DNA of 64,000 nucleotides from Mastigocoleus testarum BC008 (GTDB taxonomy: Bacteria > Cyanobacteriota > Cyanobacteriia > Cyanobacteriales > Nostocaceae). Positions within the stretch are counted from its first letter, which is position 1, and every line of letters starts with the position of its first letter. The stretch lies in the NCBI RefSeq assembly GCF_001456025.1, contig NZ_LMTZ01000162.1, positions 1-64,000 on the forward strand. Direction: 5' to 3'. Below the pieces are notes generated by a model. The model had not been told where the DNA came from. It worked only from the letters and a program-made list of their open reading frames with translations, and searched no databases. A program made the translations under genes and the position numbers. This document shows, one piece after another, positions 55,350 to 64,000 of this stretch.

Positions 55350-56570
55350 TTATCTTTCAGCATTTGCAAGTACAATTGCTCCTTTCTTATCTATTTTCAC
55401 AGGAGTTTGGGGGAAATCTTTATTAATCAAATAACGCAATAGCCCTACTGTACGGAAATTTTGGTCGATGTAAGGAATACCTTGACTGTTAAGATGTACC
55501 GGGATAATTTTTGCTCCTAGTAATTTTCCTTCCCGATTGATTTTTGTCTCCAAAATCATTGAATAACCAGTTTGGGCTCTAGTTGATAAAGTTTTATATC
55601 CCAAAAAATTACCTAAAGAGTAAGCTATGAGTTTATCCTTATATATTTCCATAGCTCTGGGAACGTGAGGACCATGTCCGAGTACAATATCTGCTCCCAC
55701 ATCAATCATTTGACGAGCAAATTTGATCGAGTTACCGCGATTTTCCCCGTAGAAAAATTCTGTTTGATTTCTAACTCGTAATGCTCCTGTACCCTCTGCT
55801 CCTGCATGCATTGAGACTATAACTATATCAGCCTTTTGTTTTGCAGCTTTTACTAATTTTTCTGCAGCTTCTAGGTCGTGAATAGAATTATAAAATTCGT
55901 AGGGCGCAAACCCAAGCATCGCAACCTTTAAATTATTAACCTCTACGATAAGAATTTGATTTTTATGACCGACAGTTTCAATTCCCACTGACTTGAGATG
56001 ATTCACCGTGTCTTTCAAACCTACCATCCCAAAGTCAAGGGCGTGATTATTGGCAATATTGAATACATCGAAGCCCACATCTTTAAATAACTTTGCATAA
56101 GCAGGTGGGGAACGAAAAGCGAAAACCTGACCCCTACTTATATCCTTGCTACTGTACCGATGCTTGGTAAGGGTACTTTCAAAATTACCAAATAACAGAT
56201 CTGCTCTCTGTAAATATCTTCTAACTGACTGGGGAAACAGTTGATTTTTATTTCTAGGTAACCTGTAATTGGGGTAATTAGTTCCTGGAATAATATCTCC
56301 AACTGCTTGAATTGTAATGTTTTGAGTATTAATTTGTTGATCGATTATAAGTTGTTTCTGCAAAGATGATGAAACCGGCTCGGTAGATCCTGGAGTATCT
56401 GATGAGTTGATTTGATTAAGAACTGGTGATGTTGTTGCAGCTTCTAATGTTTGTATTCGTCCAAAGCGTATGAATATTCCTATACCAATACCTGTACAGA
56501 AACAAAAAATAATAAAGCTAAATGACAATATTTTTTTTAAGTGATGATTTGTAGTCATTAAAACCCTCAA
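55350..56570 (-). CDS. CapA-family (poly-gamma-glutamate capsule type) protein
   Basis: A 406-residue protein with an N-terminal membrane anchor (about 13-33) and a CapA/metallophosphatase-like domain at about 85-330. Motifs are AVGDIIPG, GNFESTLT, NIANNHALDFG, SMHAGAE and LGHGPHVP followed by SLGNFLGY. In bacilli CapA takes part in poly-gamma-glutamate production. In cyanobacteria the role is unknown, and no capBC genes are near. The text after the anchor is a Ser/Thr/Gln-rich linker. It starts with ATG and is divergent from the Asn-rich gene. Confidence 0.88.
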   Translation of the reverse strand: MRVLMTTNHHLKKILSFSFIIFCFCTGIGIGIFIRFGRIQTLEAATTSPVLNQINSSDTPGSTEPVSSSLQKQLIIDQQINTQNITIQAVGDIIPGTNYPNYRLPRNKNQLFPQSVRRYLQRADLLFGNFESTLTKHRYSSKDISRGQVFAFRSPPAYAKLFKDVGFDVFNIANNHALDFGMVGLKDTVNHLKSVGIETVGHKNQILIVEVNNLKVAMLGFAPYEFYNSIHDLEAAEKLVKAAKQKADIVIVSMHAGAEGTGALRVRNQTEFFYGENRGNSIKFARQMIDVGADIVLGHGPHVPRAMEIYKDKLIAYSLGNFLGYKTLSTRAQTGYSMILETKINREGKLLGAKIIPVHLNSQGIPYIDQNFRTVGLLRYLINKDFPQTPVKIDKKGAIVLANAER

Positions 56571-57110
56571 CTCCCTTCCATACGTATTGGATTTTCAGTT
56601 ATTGACACAAACAAACAGCCAAAAATCAATAATCCCAATTCATTGAGACTATTGATACACAAGCCTTGAGTAACTTTGTGAATCACCTGTTATTCATCAC
56701 TCACAGGTTATGTTATGAGGAAACTTTTAGCACCAATAAGATTATTTTAACCCTGAACACCGTTGCTTTCAGTATTCATTGTGGTTTTCTATTCACATAA
56801 TTTAAGATAAATTTAGCACTCTAAAAATTTAAATGTACGTGTGGTTGAATTAATTGAAATAATTTTATTTAAGAAAATTTGATGCGAGCTATTAAGTAGT
56901 GTCACTACAAAATCAAGGTACAAACATGTTTTTATTTATTCCTAGTAGCCACTTAATTTAAAAACGCTTCAAGTTATGAAAATAGATAGTATTTAACTAA
57001 TGACTAATCTTTTTTTGGCGGTTAGCATAAAGCTATATTCACTGAATCAAAATTTACACACTCATATCCCAGTAAATTTCTTCGAGTAAGTTTGAGCTTT
57101 TTTGCAAACC
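56571..57110. other. Divergent spacer
   Basis: 540 bases, AT-rich, between the CapA-type gene and the Asn-rich protein gene. I see no element that I can name. Confidence 0.35.
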
Positions 57111-58388
57111 ATGTCTCCTCAAAATCATTCTCCTGCTTCTGTACGTTATCTTAAAGCCAGGTTATGGAACTTAGCCCGACCTAGTTTTTGGGGTACGGCA
57201 ATTTTTTTATCTGTAATCGGTTTACTAATTAGACAATATTGGATAAATCCTAATTTTTTCTCTACTGTTAGAACAGAAAATCCAGAAAGTACCCAACCAC
57301 TTGAATTCTTTTTATCTGAGGAAGACAAAGCGATCGCCGCTGATATTGATAATTTACCAGTTTTATTTTACGAGTCTAAACAAAAAAATCTTTCCGATAA
57401 GGTAATTAAACTTAAGCAACAAATTAAGGCTGTTAAAAAACAAGCAGCATCTGAAAATCAAGCTAGACGGCAGAATAATGCTCGAAATCAAATTAAATTA
57501 AATTATGAGGCAATAACCAAACAAAATAGACTAAACTCAAAAGTAAAAAACCCATTTTTACAGCAAGCAAATAAATTGCTGGAATTCAAGGATTCTTTTG
57601 ATGGCGGGCAGTTTACACAAAATCAATATCCAAATAGCGGTTCTTCTGGAAGATTAAAAACGACGTCATATTCGGGAGCTTTTACCACTACTCCCAATTA
57701 TTCTCCTCAATATCCTGCTGGGATAAATGCTTTACAGATTGCGATCGAAGAACTTGAGAATAAAAATAAACAACAGCTGCAAATACAATCTGGTTCGCAA
57801 TTACAAACTAATGTTGCTGTACCAGTTGTTCCTTCATATAATTCCAGTAATTTGAACCGGAATACTAATAATTCCAACTTTTCAGGAAATTTTCCTAATC
57901 CAGTTCGTATAAATACCCATTTAAAAAGTCCTTATATTAACTCTGTTCAGTCATCTCCCCAAAGCTTTGTCAATACTTCCGGTCAAGTTAATCCTCAAAC
58001 TAATATCAGAAGTTTTTCGTCAAATCCTTATGAAAATAATTATTCAAGCCCTTACAAAAATTACGTTAACAACTCACAGCAGACTAATATGAACTCCATA
58101 AGGCAGCTAAATAGACCTGTCGTCCCAGAAGTAAATAATGTTACACCTGGAAACTCAGTTAATATTAGACCCAACACCACTAGATTTTATAGTGTGCCAA
58201 ACCCTAGGCAAAATATTGTCACTCCCAATAATTTAACAACTCCTAATAATTTAAAAAATTCTAATACTTACAATCAAAATTTAAGGTCTTACAATCGACA
58301 ACCTTCTAATATCACAAACTATAACAATTCAACGTATTCAACATCGCCGCAAGTTCCAAGCCAAACTAATGGCTACTCTTACCCCTAA
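57111..58388 (+). CDS. Membrane-anchored Asn/Ser/Gln-rich protein of unknown function
   Basis: A 425-residue protein from the ATG at 57111; a TTG three codons earlier is possible. One transmembrane helix (about 26-44, FWGTAIFLSVIGLLI) follows a short basic cytoplasmic end. A coiled-coil-like basic part (about 85-150) comes next. About 230 residues of low complexity follow, very rich in Asn, Ser, Pro, Gln and Tyr (for example NLNRNTNNSNFSGNFPNP), likely disordered and outside the membrane. No known domain is recognised. Confidence 0.6.
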   Translation: MSPQNHSPASVRYLKARLWNLARPSFWGTAIFLSVIGLLIRQYWINPNFFSTVRTENPESTQPLEFFLSEEDKAIAADIDNLPVLFYESKQKNLSDKVIKLKQQIKAVKKQAASENQARRQNNARNQIKLNYEAITKQNRLNSKVKNPFLQQANKLLEFKDSFDGGQFTQNQYPNSGSSGRLKTTSYSGAFTTTPNYSPQYPAGINALQIAIEELENKNKQQLQIQSGSQLQTNVAVPVVPSYNSSNLNRNTNNSNFSGNFPNPVRINTHLKSPYINSVQSSPQSFVNTSGQVNPQTNIRSFSSNPYENNYSSPYKNYVNNSQQTNMNSIRQLNRPVVPEVNNVTPGNSVNIRPNTTRFYSVPNPRQNIVTPNNLTTPNNLKNSNTYNQNLRSYNRQPSNITNYNNSTYSTSPQVPSQTNGYSYP

Positions 58389-58487
58389 ACTTTTTATATT
58401 CAATTGCTTATACCGGCATTTTAAAATATATGCTATCTCCTTCAGATCTAAAGTGTAAAAATTAGGTCTATAGAAGAACATTTGATG

Positions 58488-59024
58488 TCAGTTAGAAGAA
58501 ACTGAGTTAGATTGATTTTGGTTTTTAGTATCTCGTTTTCCCCAAGGTTTAAGAAAAGAAATTGCTACGATCGCTAACAGACAAGAAGTCTGAATAATTG
58601 CACCTATAATTACACCACTACGGTCAAAAGCGTATAGAGGATTTTGTAGCGCTTGCAATCTTTCATCAGCGGAAATTGCAGTCATCGTATTTGTCCAAGG
58701 ACCAAGCCAAATTGTACCTGCAACAATTAGAGTTACTGTTGCAAACCACTTAGCAATTACCCAGTAATGCTTGAAAAAACCCCAAATTGTCAGCCAGCAA
58801 AGCAAACCACCGGAAAGTAAAGATAAATTTGCTGAAGGAATAATCACAAAATCATCCAACAGTTTCATCACTGAATTAATCGCGTACAGTTCATCACCAT
58901 TGGTAGTGTTGCGGTTCATCAGGGCAATAACAATCATGCATAAAGCTGTACCAAACCAAATTCCAGCAAATACTACGTGAATGGATATTAACCACTGCTT
59001 CTGCTTTACATTTAACTTTTTCAT
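58488..59024 (-). CDS. Four-helix membrane protein, DUF2269-like
   Basis: A 178-residue protein with four hydrophobic segments (about 12-35, 55-78, 85-105 and 137-160). The opening KQKQWLISIHVVFAGIWFGTALCMI has a conserved-looking H and W-F-G and resembles DUF2269/YccA-like small membrane proteins. The reaction is unknown. The gene has its own palindromic operator (59046-59076) and lies just downstream of a marR gene, so it is likely the target of that regulator. It starts with ATG. Confidence 0.65.
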   Translation of the reverse strand: MKKLNVKQKQWLISIHVVFAGIWFGTALCMIVIALMNRNTTNGDELYAINSVMKLLDDFVIIPSANLSLLSGGLLCWLTIWGFFKHYWVIAKWFATVTLIVAGTIWLGPWTNTMTAISADERLQALQNPLYAFDRSGVIIGAIIQTSCLLAIVAISFLKPWGKRDTKNQNQSNSVSSN

Positions 59025-59045
59025 ATTTCACTTTCCTTGAAAATT

Positions 59046-59076
59046 GTTAGGTAACTAATAGTTAGGTGCCTAACTA
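59046..59076. promoter_or_regulatory. Double palindrome, probable MarR operator
   Basis: GTTAGGTAAC (59046-59055) is followed by TAGTTAGG-TG-CCTAACTA (59059-59076, 8-2-8). Both share GTTAGG. They lie 22-52 bases before the start of the membrane protein gene and just after marR. Confidence 0.6.
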
Positions 59077-59123
59077 AATTATAAAGCAATGTTTGTGAAA
59101 ATATTTATTTGCCATACTACCGA

Positions 59124-59633
59124 TTATGGCTCTCGCATAGCGGAAGTGCCTGTACGAAGTTTACTGAGTAACTTAATAAACTGCTTCTTCTCAGTAGCGT
59201 TGAGATTAGCCATCATGGCACTAGTACGGTAAAAATGATCTGGTAGCATTTTAGAAATCAGCTCTCTTCCCTTATCTGCAAGATGAATGCAAAGCCTACG
59301 CCTATCACCTGGATGAGGTAGGCGTTTGACTAATTCTTCTCTTTCAAGTCCATCTAAAAGTCCAGTAATCGTAGCACGAGTTACATTAGCACGTTCGGCA
59401 AACTCTGAAGGTGTTAATCTTCCTTCAGGAGCAATAAACAACTGCATTAATAAACTAAATTTACCCATCGATAAACCATAGCGAGCAAAATGAGCATCTA
59501 ATGCTTGGTGAACATCAGTAGTCGTATCCAAAAAGCTAAGACAAGTTTCAACTGAGGAAAGATCTAATTCCGGGTAGCGTTTAGCAAGTTGTTCTAATGC
59601 TTGAGGAGAAGAAAAGCTACCAGAATTTACCAT
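59124..59633 (-). CDS. MarR-family transcriptional regulator
   Basis: A 169-residue winged-helix regulator. The recognition helix area is LTPSEFAERANVTRATITGLLDGLEREELVKRLPHPGDRRRLCIHLADKG, the MarR signature with the D-x-R-R wing. N- and C-terminal helices form the dimer part. It probably represses the membrane protein gene downstream through the palindromes between them. The ligand is unknown. It starts with ATG at 59633. Confidence 0.93.
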   Translation of the reverse strand: MVNSGSFSSPQALEQLAKRYPELDLSSVETCLSFLDTTTDVHQALDAHFARYGLSMGKFSLLMQLFIAPEGRLTPSEFAERANVTRATITGLLDGLEREELVKRLPHPGDRRRLCIHLADKGRELISKMLPDHFYRTSAMMANLNATEKKQFIKLLSKLRTGTSAMREP

Positions 59634-59851
59634 GGATTTTTTAGAAGTTAATTTAATGAGCGCTTTACAAATTATTTTAATTAGAACCGCACAAATAAAT
59701 CTAACTCGTTTGGATCATAATTTGTCTACTGAAAAGAATTTTGAGTTTTTTTATTGATATTGGTTGATAGTGATGCTCAAATTCTCCATACTTTAAAAGT
59801 CTTCCAGTTGATTGGAATAAAAAATAAATTCACACATAACTTGATCGCAAA

Positions 59852-59876
59852 TAAAAGCCCGCACAAGCGGACTTTA
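59852..59876 (-). terminator. Terminator of icd
   Basis: AAAG-CCCGC pairs with GCGG-CTTT across an ACAA loop, with one bulge. On the minus strand a T-rich stretch follows (TTTTATTTGC). It sits 43 bases after the icd stop. Confidence 0.65.
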
Positions 59877-59918
59877 CAAATTTAGTGCCAGTTATTTGTC
59901 TTTGTGAGAGTATGATAT

Positions 59919-61340
59919 CTAACTAAAACGCTTAATAATTGCTTCGGCAAACTCGGAACATTTCAAAGGTTCAACTTTGGGTTCCATCAATCGTGCTAAA
60001 TCATATGTAACTTCCTGATTTGCGATCGCTTCCCCAATTCCTTTTTTAATTAGATCTGCAGCTTCTTGCCAACCTAAATATTCCAACATCATGACGCCGG
60101 ATAAAATGACTGAACCGGGGTTAATTCGATCCAGACCAGCATGTTTTGGTGCGGTACCATGGGTTGCTTCAAAAATCGCTGCAGAGTCACCAATGTTCGC
60201 ACCCGGTCCCATTCCCAATCCACCAACAATTGCAGCAGCAGCATCTGAAAGATAGTCGCCGTTGAGGTTCATGGTAGCCAAAATTGAGTACTCATCTGGG
60301 CGAGTCTGAATTTGTTGGAAAATACTATCGGCGATCCGATCATTCACCATGATTTTATCTTTCCATTTGCTGTTCCCGTGGCTGTCCCAAATGGAGTTGA
60401 GAACTGCTTCGACTTCCTTGACAATTTGCTGTTGTTTTTCTGGAGTTAGAGCATCATAACCGGGATCTATCAATCGCGCGTTTTCTTCCAGGGAGATATC
60501 AGGTTTATTTTCTTTGTTACTTAAAATCCAAGATTCCCTTTCGGTGACGCATTCTTGACGAAATTCACTGGTTGCAAGTTCGTAACCCCAGTCCCGGAAA
60601 GCACCTTCAGTGTATTTCATAATGTTACCCTTATGCACCAAAGTCACTTGCTGCTTATTTTTGGGTAATTGTAAGGCGTGTTTAATGGCGCGACGAACTA
60701 AGCGCTGAGAACCTGTTTTACTAATGGGTTTAATACCAATCCCAGAGTCAAGGGGGATTTGTTTTTTACCGTGTTCTGGGGTCGCAGGAATTAAATCTTG
60801 ATTGAGAATGGAAATTAATTTTTTTGCAATTTCATCGTCCCGTTTCCATTCAATTCCCAAATATATATCTTCCGTATTTTCTCTGTAGACGATTACATCC
60901 AGTTTTTCAGGATTTTTGTGAGGCGAAGGAGTACCTGGATAGTAACGACAAGGACGGACACAAGCGTAAAGTTGAAAAATTTGTCGCAAAGCTACATTTA
61001 AGGAACGAATTCCCCCACCAACGGGAGTTGTTAATGGACCTTTAATTGCAACACCATATTCCTTAATTGCAGCTAAAGTATCTTCCGGTAAATACTGATA
61101 TGTCCCATATACATCGCAAGCTTCATCGCCAGCATAAACTTTGAACCAGCTTATTTTACGCTTCCCTTTGTATGCTTTTTCTACGGCTGCATCCAATACT
61201 TTTTGAGTCGCAGGCCAAATATCTATGCCTGTTCCATCTCCTCTAATAAAAGGAATAATTGGATTATCGGGAACAATTGGTTCGCCACCTTTAAAAGTTA
61301 TTTTCTCTCCAGTTGTAGGGGGAGTAATATGTTTGTACAT
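59919..61340 (-). CDS. icd: NADP-dependent isocitrate dehydrogenase
   Basis: A 473-residue enzyme making 2-oxoglutarate, the carbon skeleton and signal for nitrogen assimilation in cyanobacteria. Substrate and metal motifs are IRGDGTGIDIWPA, VYRENTEDIYLGIEW, the NGDYLSDAAAAIVGGLGMGPGANIG block and THGTAPKHAGLD. The length with a 40-residue insertion is usual for cyanobacterial ICDs. It starts with ATG. A set of palindromes lies 98-130 bases upstream; no perfect GTA-N8-TAC NtcA site is seen. Confidence 0.96.
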   Translation of the reverse strand: MYKHITPPTTGEKITFKGGEPIVPDNPIIPFIRGDGTGIDIWPATQKVLDAAVEKAYKGKRKISWFKVYAGDEACDVYGTYQYLPEDTLAAIKEYGVAIKGPLTTPVGGGIRSLNVALRQIFQLYACVRPCRYYPGTPSPHKNPEKLDVIVYRENTEDIYLGIEWKRDDEIAKKLISILNQDLIPATPEHGKKQIPLDSGIGIKPISKTGSQRLVRRAIKHALQLPKNKQQVTLVHKGNIMKYTEGAFRDWGYELATSEFRQECVTERESWILSNKENKPDISLEENARLIDPGYDALTPEKQQQIVKEVEAVLNSIWDSHGNSKWKDKIMVNDRIADSIFQQIQTRPDEYSILATMNLNGDYLSDAAAAIVGGLGMGPGANIGDSAAIFEATHGTAPKHAGLDRINPGSVILSGVMMLEYLGWQEAADLIKKGIGEAIANQEVTYDLARLMEPKVEPLKCSEFAEAIIKRFS

Positions 61341-61437
61341 TGTCCATTCCTGGTGACTAAAGTTAAGAGAAATTGAACCCTCGGGCAGTTACCCTGAAAG
61401 CTTTATTTCGTAAGAGAGGTACTAATTGTACTGTTCC

Positions 61438-61470
61438 TTGTGCGAACAAACTTATTATTGTCCGAACAAT
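61438..61470. promoter_or_regulatory. Two palindromes, 20 bp apart, upstream of icd
   Basis: TTGT-GCGA-ACAA (61438-61449) and ATTGT-CCGA-ACAAT (61457-61470) share TTGTNCGAACAA. Their centres are exactly 20 bp apart, so they are on the same face of the helix. A third, near-perfect palindrome GTACTAATTGTAC lies at 61419-61431. Confidence 0.6.
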
Positions 61471-62096
61471 ATTATAAAACGCAGATTTTCCCAAATATTA
61501 TTTACTAATTTTCAGTATTAATTTGCCATTAAAAATTGGCATTACTAAATTTATATAAAACTTAGATTTAATGCTTATAAGTTATTAGTTATCAAGAAAA
61601 GGAATCATAATTACGCTAACAGTCACAGCAAATTTACCGGAATCGCAATTGATGTGACAGTTTTTTCTATTTTTACTATCTATTTAAGAGCTTCAACTTT
61701 AAACTTAAATTCAGGTTTGAAAATAATGTTCTCAACACCAAATATGACAAACCAAAATTACAGATAGATGCTTCACTAGTTTGCTATTTCAAATATATAG
61801 CAAAATACAAAAAATAAAGCATAAAAAGTGCAATAAAGTTAATTTATACATCTCAGACATCAAGTAAGAATCTAAAAACCATGTAGCATTAGAGTCTAAA
61901 TTGAAATAATATTTATATCGGCAATTGAGTAAAAATTTAGTCTTTACCTTGTGCTAATCTTCTAAAAATTACGATCGCAAATATGAGAAAATGTCAATTG
62001 CTCCAATATAATGTTCGGAGTAAAAGGTTAAGCTTTGGCTTGTAATTGAAGCTCTACGACCTAAGATAGGTTAAGGTCGCAGATTCTAAGAGATAA
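61471..62096. other. Spacer between icd and the group II intron
   Basis: AT-rich, 620 bases. I find no gene. The DNA that borders the intron on its left shows no clear reading frame, so the insertion site may be intergenic. Confidence 0.4.
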
Positions 62097-64000
62097 GTGC
62101 GATTCGTTGCTTAGAAATAAGTACATAGTATTTAAGGATTAAGCGCAAAAGTTGTTAAACAACAACATTTGATAACTGAATATCCATGTAGGTGAAACCC
62201 CTGCCCCGTAGGTATGACGGAGACAGCAATTCCCTTAAGGTAGCGACTAGCCATCAATCCTTAAAGCAGGGAGTAAAGGTGCTCAGTACTAACAGCCCAA
62301 GTAGGTACACATCGAGCAGGTGTCTATGAGTAACGAAAGTGAAGATGCGGTTGAGCCATCGTTATAGAAAACCAGTGAAATAAGGCTGACACACTGGAGC
62401 CAAAAGGCAAAGGATACAAGGGATTGGCAATCTTCTCTTTGACCAATAAATACCCCCAATAAACCCGGTGGAGAGCATCACTCTAAGGACACGACAAATG
62501 GATACTCGGAACGAATTAACCCTTCTATAGCCCTTGAAAAGGTCGAATATTTCAAGTAGGTGCTAACCGGATGCTATTTAAGGGAGAGATTGAGTAAGAA
62601 GCTAATGTCTGAATGTAATGTACAGAATACGCCCACGTACTCACTGAGCTTAGGAAGATAAAGGAGATAGTAGCAGTACATATGGTTTATACGAGTATAA
62701 AGACTACGGAAACATGGGCATCTATCAACTGGCGAAAGCTGGAAAGACAGGTGTATAAGCTGCAAAAGCGCATTTATCGAGCCGCTCAACGAGGCGAAGC
62801 GAAGACAGTACGCCGACTACAACGATTATTGTTAAGTTCCAAAGCAGCAAAGCGTCTCGCGGTGCGCAGGATATCACAAGATAACCAAGGGAAGAAAACA
62901 GCTGGAGTAGATGGTGTGAAAAACCTCAATCCTTCTGCCAGATTACAAATGGCAAACAACCTGAAGCTAACTTCAAAAGCACAACCCACCAGAAGAGTTT
63001 GGATACACAAACCAGGGAAAAGCGAGAAGAGACCCTTGGGGATTCCCACAATCCACGAGAGAGCAAAGCAAGCCCTAGCAAAGTTAGCTCTAGAACCTGA
63101 ATGGGAAGCCAAATTTGAGCAAAACTCATATGGGTTCCGCCCTGGAAGATCATGTCATGACGCCATCGAAGCAATATTTATAGCTATAAACCATAAGTCG
63201 AAATATGTGCTGGATGCGGACATTGCAAAATGTTTTGATAAGATCAAGCATGAAAAACTACTCAACAAGTTAAATACTTCATCACAAATACGTGGTCAAA
63301 TAAAAGCTTGGTTAAAGTCAGGAGTCATGAACGGGGGTCGATTATTCCCTACAGATGAAGGAACTCCACAAGGAGGATGTATTAGCCCACTGCTGGCTAA
63401 CATAGCCTTACACGGTCTAGAATCGGTCATCAAAGCTAAATTTCCTCGAATGTCTCACACAGGGAAAAATACCTGGTTTCACAGAAAGGGAACAGAATTC
63501 AAATCACCAGACGTGATTAGATACGCAGATGATTTCGTAATACTACACTCCGACGAAAGGGTGATCCACAAGTGCAGGGAAATAGTTGAAGACTGGCTAA
63601 AAGAAATGGGGTTGGAACTTAAACCCAGCAAAACTCGATACAGCCATACATTAAAAGGCATTGGGGAGGAAAAACCAGGGTTTAAATTCCTAGGATTCCA
63701 GATAACACAGTACCAAGTAGGCAAGTATCAGTCAAAACAGGAATTTAAAACGATAATCAAGCCAAGCGAAGAAAGTATCAAAAAGCATTATGAGGTTATG
63801 TCCAATATAATAGAGACGCACAAATCAGCATCTCAGACAAGCCTTATTGCTCGTCTTAACCCTGTCATAAAGGGATGGACAGCATATTACTCAACCGTAA
63901 TTAGTGCTGAAATATTTTCAGTTTTAGATAGTTTAATCTATCTAAAACTGAAAGCTTGGGGTCAAAGGAGGCACCACAGCAAATCCCGGACTTGGGTATC
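62097..64000 (+). mobile_element. Group II intron (5' part; 3' end outside window)
   Basis: The intron starts with GTGCGATTCG (62097), the typical GUGYG 5' end. About 580 bases of structured non-coding RNA follow, including TAGCGACTAGCC, AGTAACGAAAGTGAAGATGCGG and GAGAGCATCACTC stretches of domain I. An intron-encoded reverse transcriptase then opens at 62682. Domains V and VI and the 3' end would lie beyond position 64000. Confidence 0.88.
62682..64000 (+). CDS. ltrA: Group II intron reverse transcriptase/maturase (cut by window end)
   Basis: 440 codons are visible without a stop. The N-terminal RT0 region begins TTETWASINWRKLERQVYKLQKRIYRAAQRGE. RT domains include GIPTIHERAKQALAKLALEPEWEAKFE, SYGFRPGRSCHDAI, DADIAKCFDKI, GTPQGGCISPLLANIAL and the catalytic YADD (281-284). 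The maturase domain begins around residue 395 (VIKGWTAYY). An HNH endonuclease may follow outside the window. It starts at ATG 62682. It helps splicing and retrohoming of the surrounding intron. Confidence 0.95.
   Translation, partial: MVYTSIKTTETWASINWRKLERQVYKLQKRIYRAAQRGEAKTVRRLQRLLLSSKAAKRLAVRRISQDNQGKKTAGVDGVKNLNPSARLQMANNLKLTSKAQPTRRVWIHKPGKSEKRPLGIPTIHERAKQALAKLALEPEWEAKFEQNSYGFRPGRSCHDAIEAIFIAINHKSKYVLDADIAKCFDKIKHEKLLNKLNTSSQIRGQIKAWLKSGVMNGGRLFPTDEGTPQGGCISPLLANIALHGLESVIKAKFPRMSHTGKNTWFHRKGTEFKSPDVIRYADDFVILHSDERVIHKCREIVEDWLKEMGLELKPSKTRYSHTLKGIGEEKPGFKFLGFQITQYQVGKYQSKQEFKTIIKPSEESIKKHYEVMSNIIETHKSASQTSLIARLNPVIKGWTAYYSTVISAEIFSVLDSLIYLKLKAWGQRRHHSKSRTWV

Noticed and set aside
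61411..61432. Possible NtcA or LexA site before icd
   Set aside because: GTA-TAC spacings are 7, not 8, and the GTAC-GTAC spacing is 5 rather than 4, so neither consensus is met.

Overview
The window is a stretch of chromosome from a filamentous, probably heterocyst-forming cyanobacterium (order Nostocales). Evidence for this is the genes for NdhB, the photosystem I subunit PsaX, the DUF1830, DUF4079 and DUF6761 families, a PrcA-type calcium-dependent protease and a very large hybrid Ser/Thr kinase/ATPase/histidine kinase. It also has heptamer short tandem repeats (STRR) and about ten copies of the HIP1 octamer GCGATCGC. The DNA is AT-rich, with long non-coding spacers. I found no tRNA, rRNA or CRISPR array.

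Layout. 1-5 kb: the end of an unknown gene, DUF1830, DUF4079 and membrane proteins, IS200/IS605-type remnants, an orphan ABC ATPase and an OmpR-type regulator. 6-14 kb: a CGFS glutaredoxin with BolA, an STRR tract, a secreted protein divergent from the PrcA protease, then plsC, tadA, grxC and the Calvin-cycle bisphosphatase glpX. 14-22 kb: hemA, a PiuC-type dioxygenase, two Gly/Glu-repeat lipoproteins and a 1000-residue UPF0182 membrane protein. 22-30 kb: an ArsR-DUF2087 regulator with a palindromic operator, an alanine/glycine:Na+ symporter, a toxin-antitoxin-like pair, pgi, a cupin and a cold-shock-type RRM protein. 30-40 kb: topA, a 45-residue conserved-looking protein with aroQ, a degenerate ADP-ribosylglycohydrolase-like protein, a 7TM-HD (PgpH-type) phosphodiesterase and ndhB. 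41-50 kb: a two-gene unit (heme-oxygenase-like diiron protein plus FOXRED2-like flavoprotein), then the 1887-residue kinase and a response regulator on the other strand. 50-59 kb: lipA, psaX, a hybrid histidine kinase, larE, a CapA-type protein, an Asn-rich anchored protein and a DUF2269-like membrane protein controlled by a MarR regulator. 59-64 kb: icd with paired palindromes upstream, then the 5' part of a group II intron whose maturase gene runs off the window.

Most genes are single transcription units of core metabolism: sugar phosphates (glpX, pgi), tetrapyrrole (hemA), shikimate (aroQ), lipoate (lipA), TCA/nitrogen interface (icd), lipid (plsC), tRNA modification (tadA), and photosynthetic electron transport (ndhB, psaX). 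Signalling and accessory genes lie between them. The least explained parts are the diiron/flavoprotein pair at 41.3-43.8 kb, the repeat-tailed lipoproteins at 16.7-18 kb, the paired palindromes before icd, an orphan terminator at 29.84 kb that hints at a small RNA, and several unusual repeat tracts.
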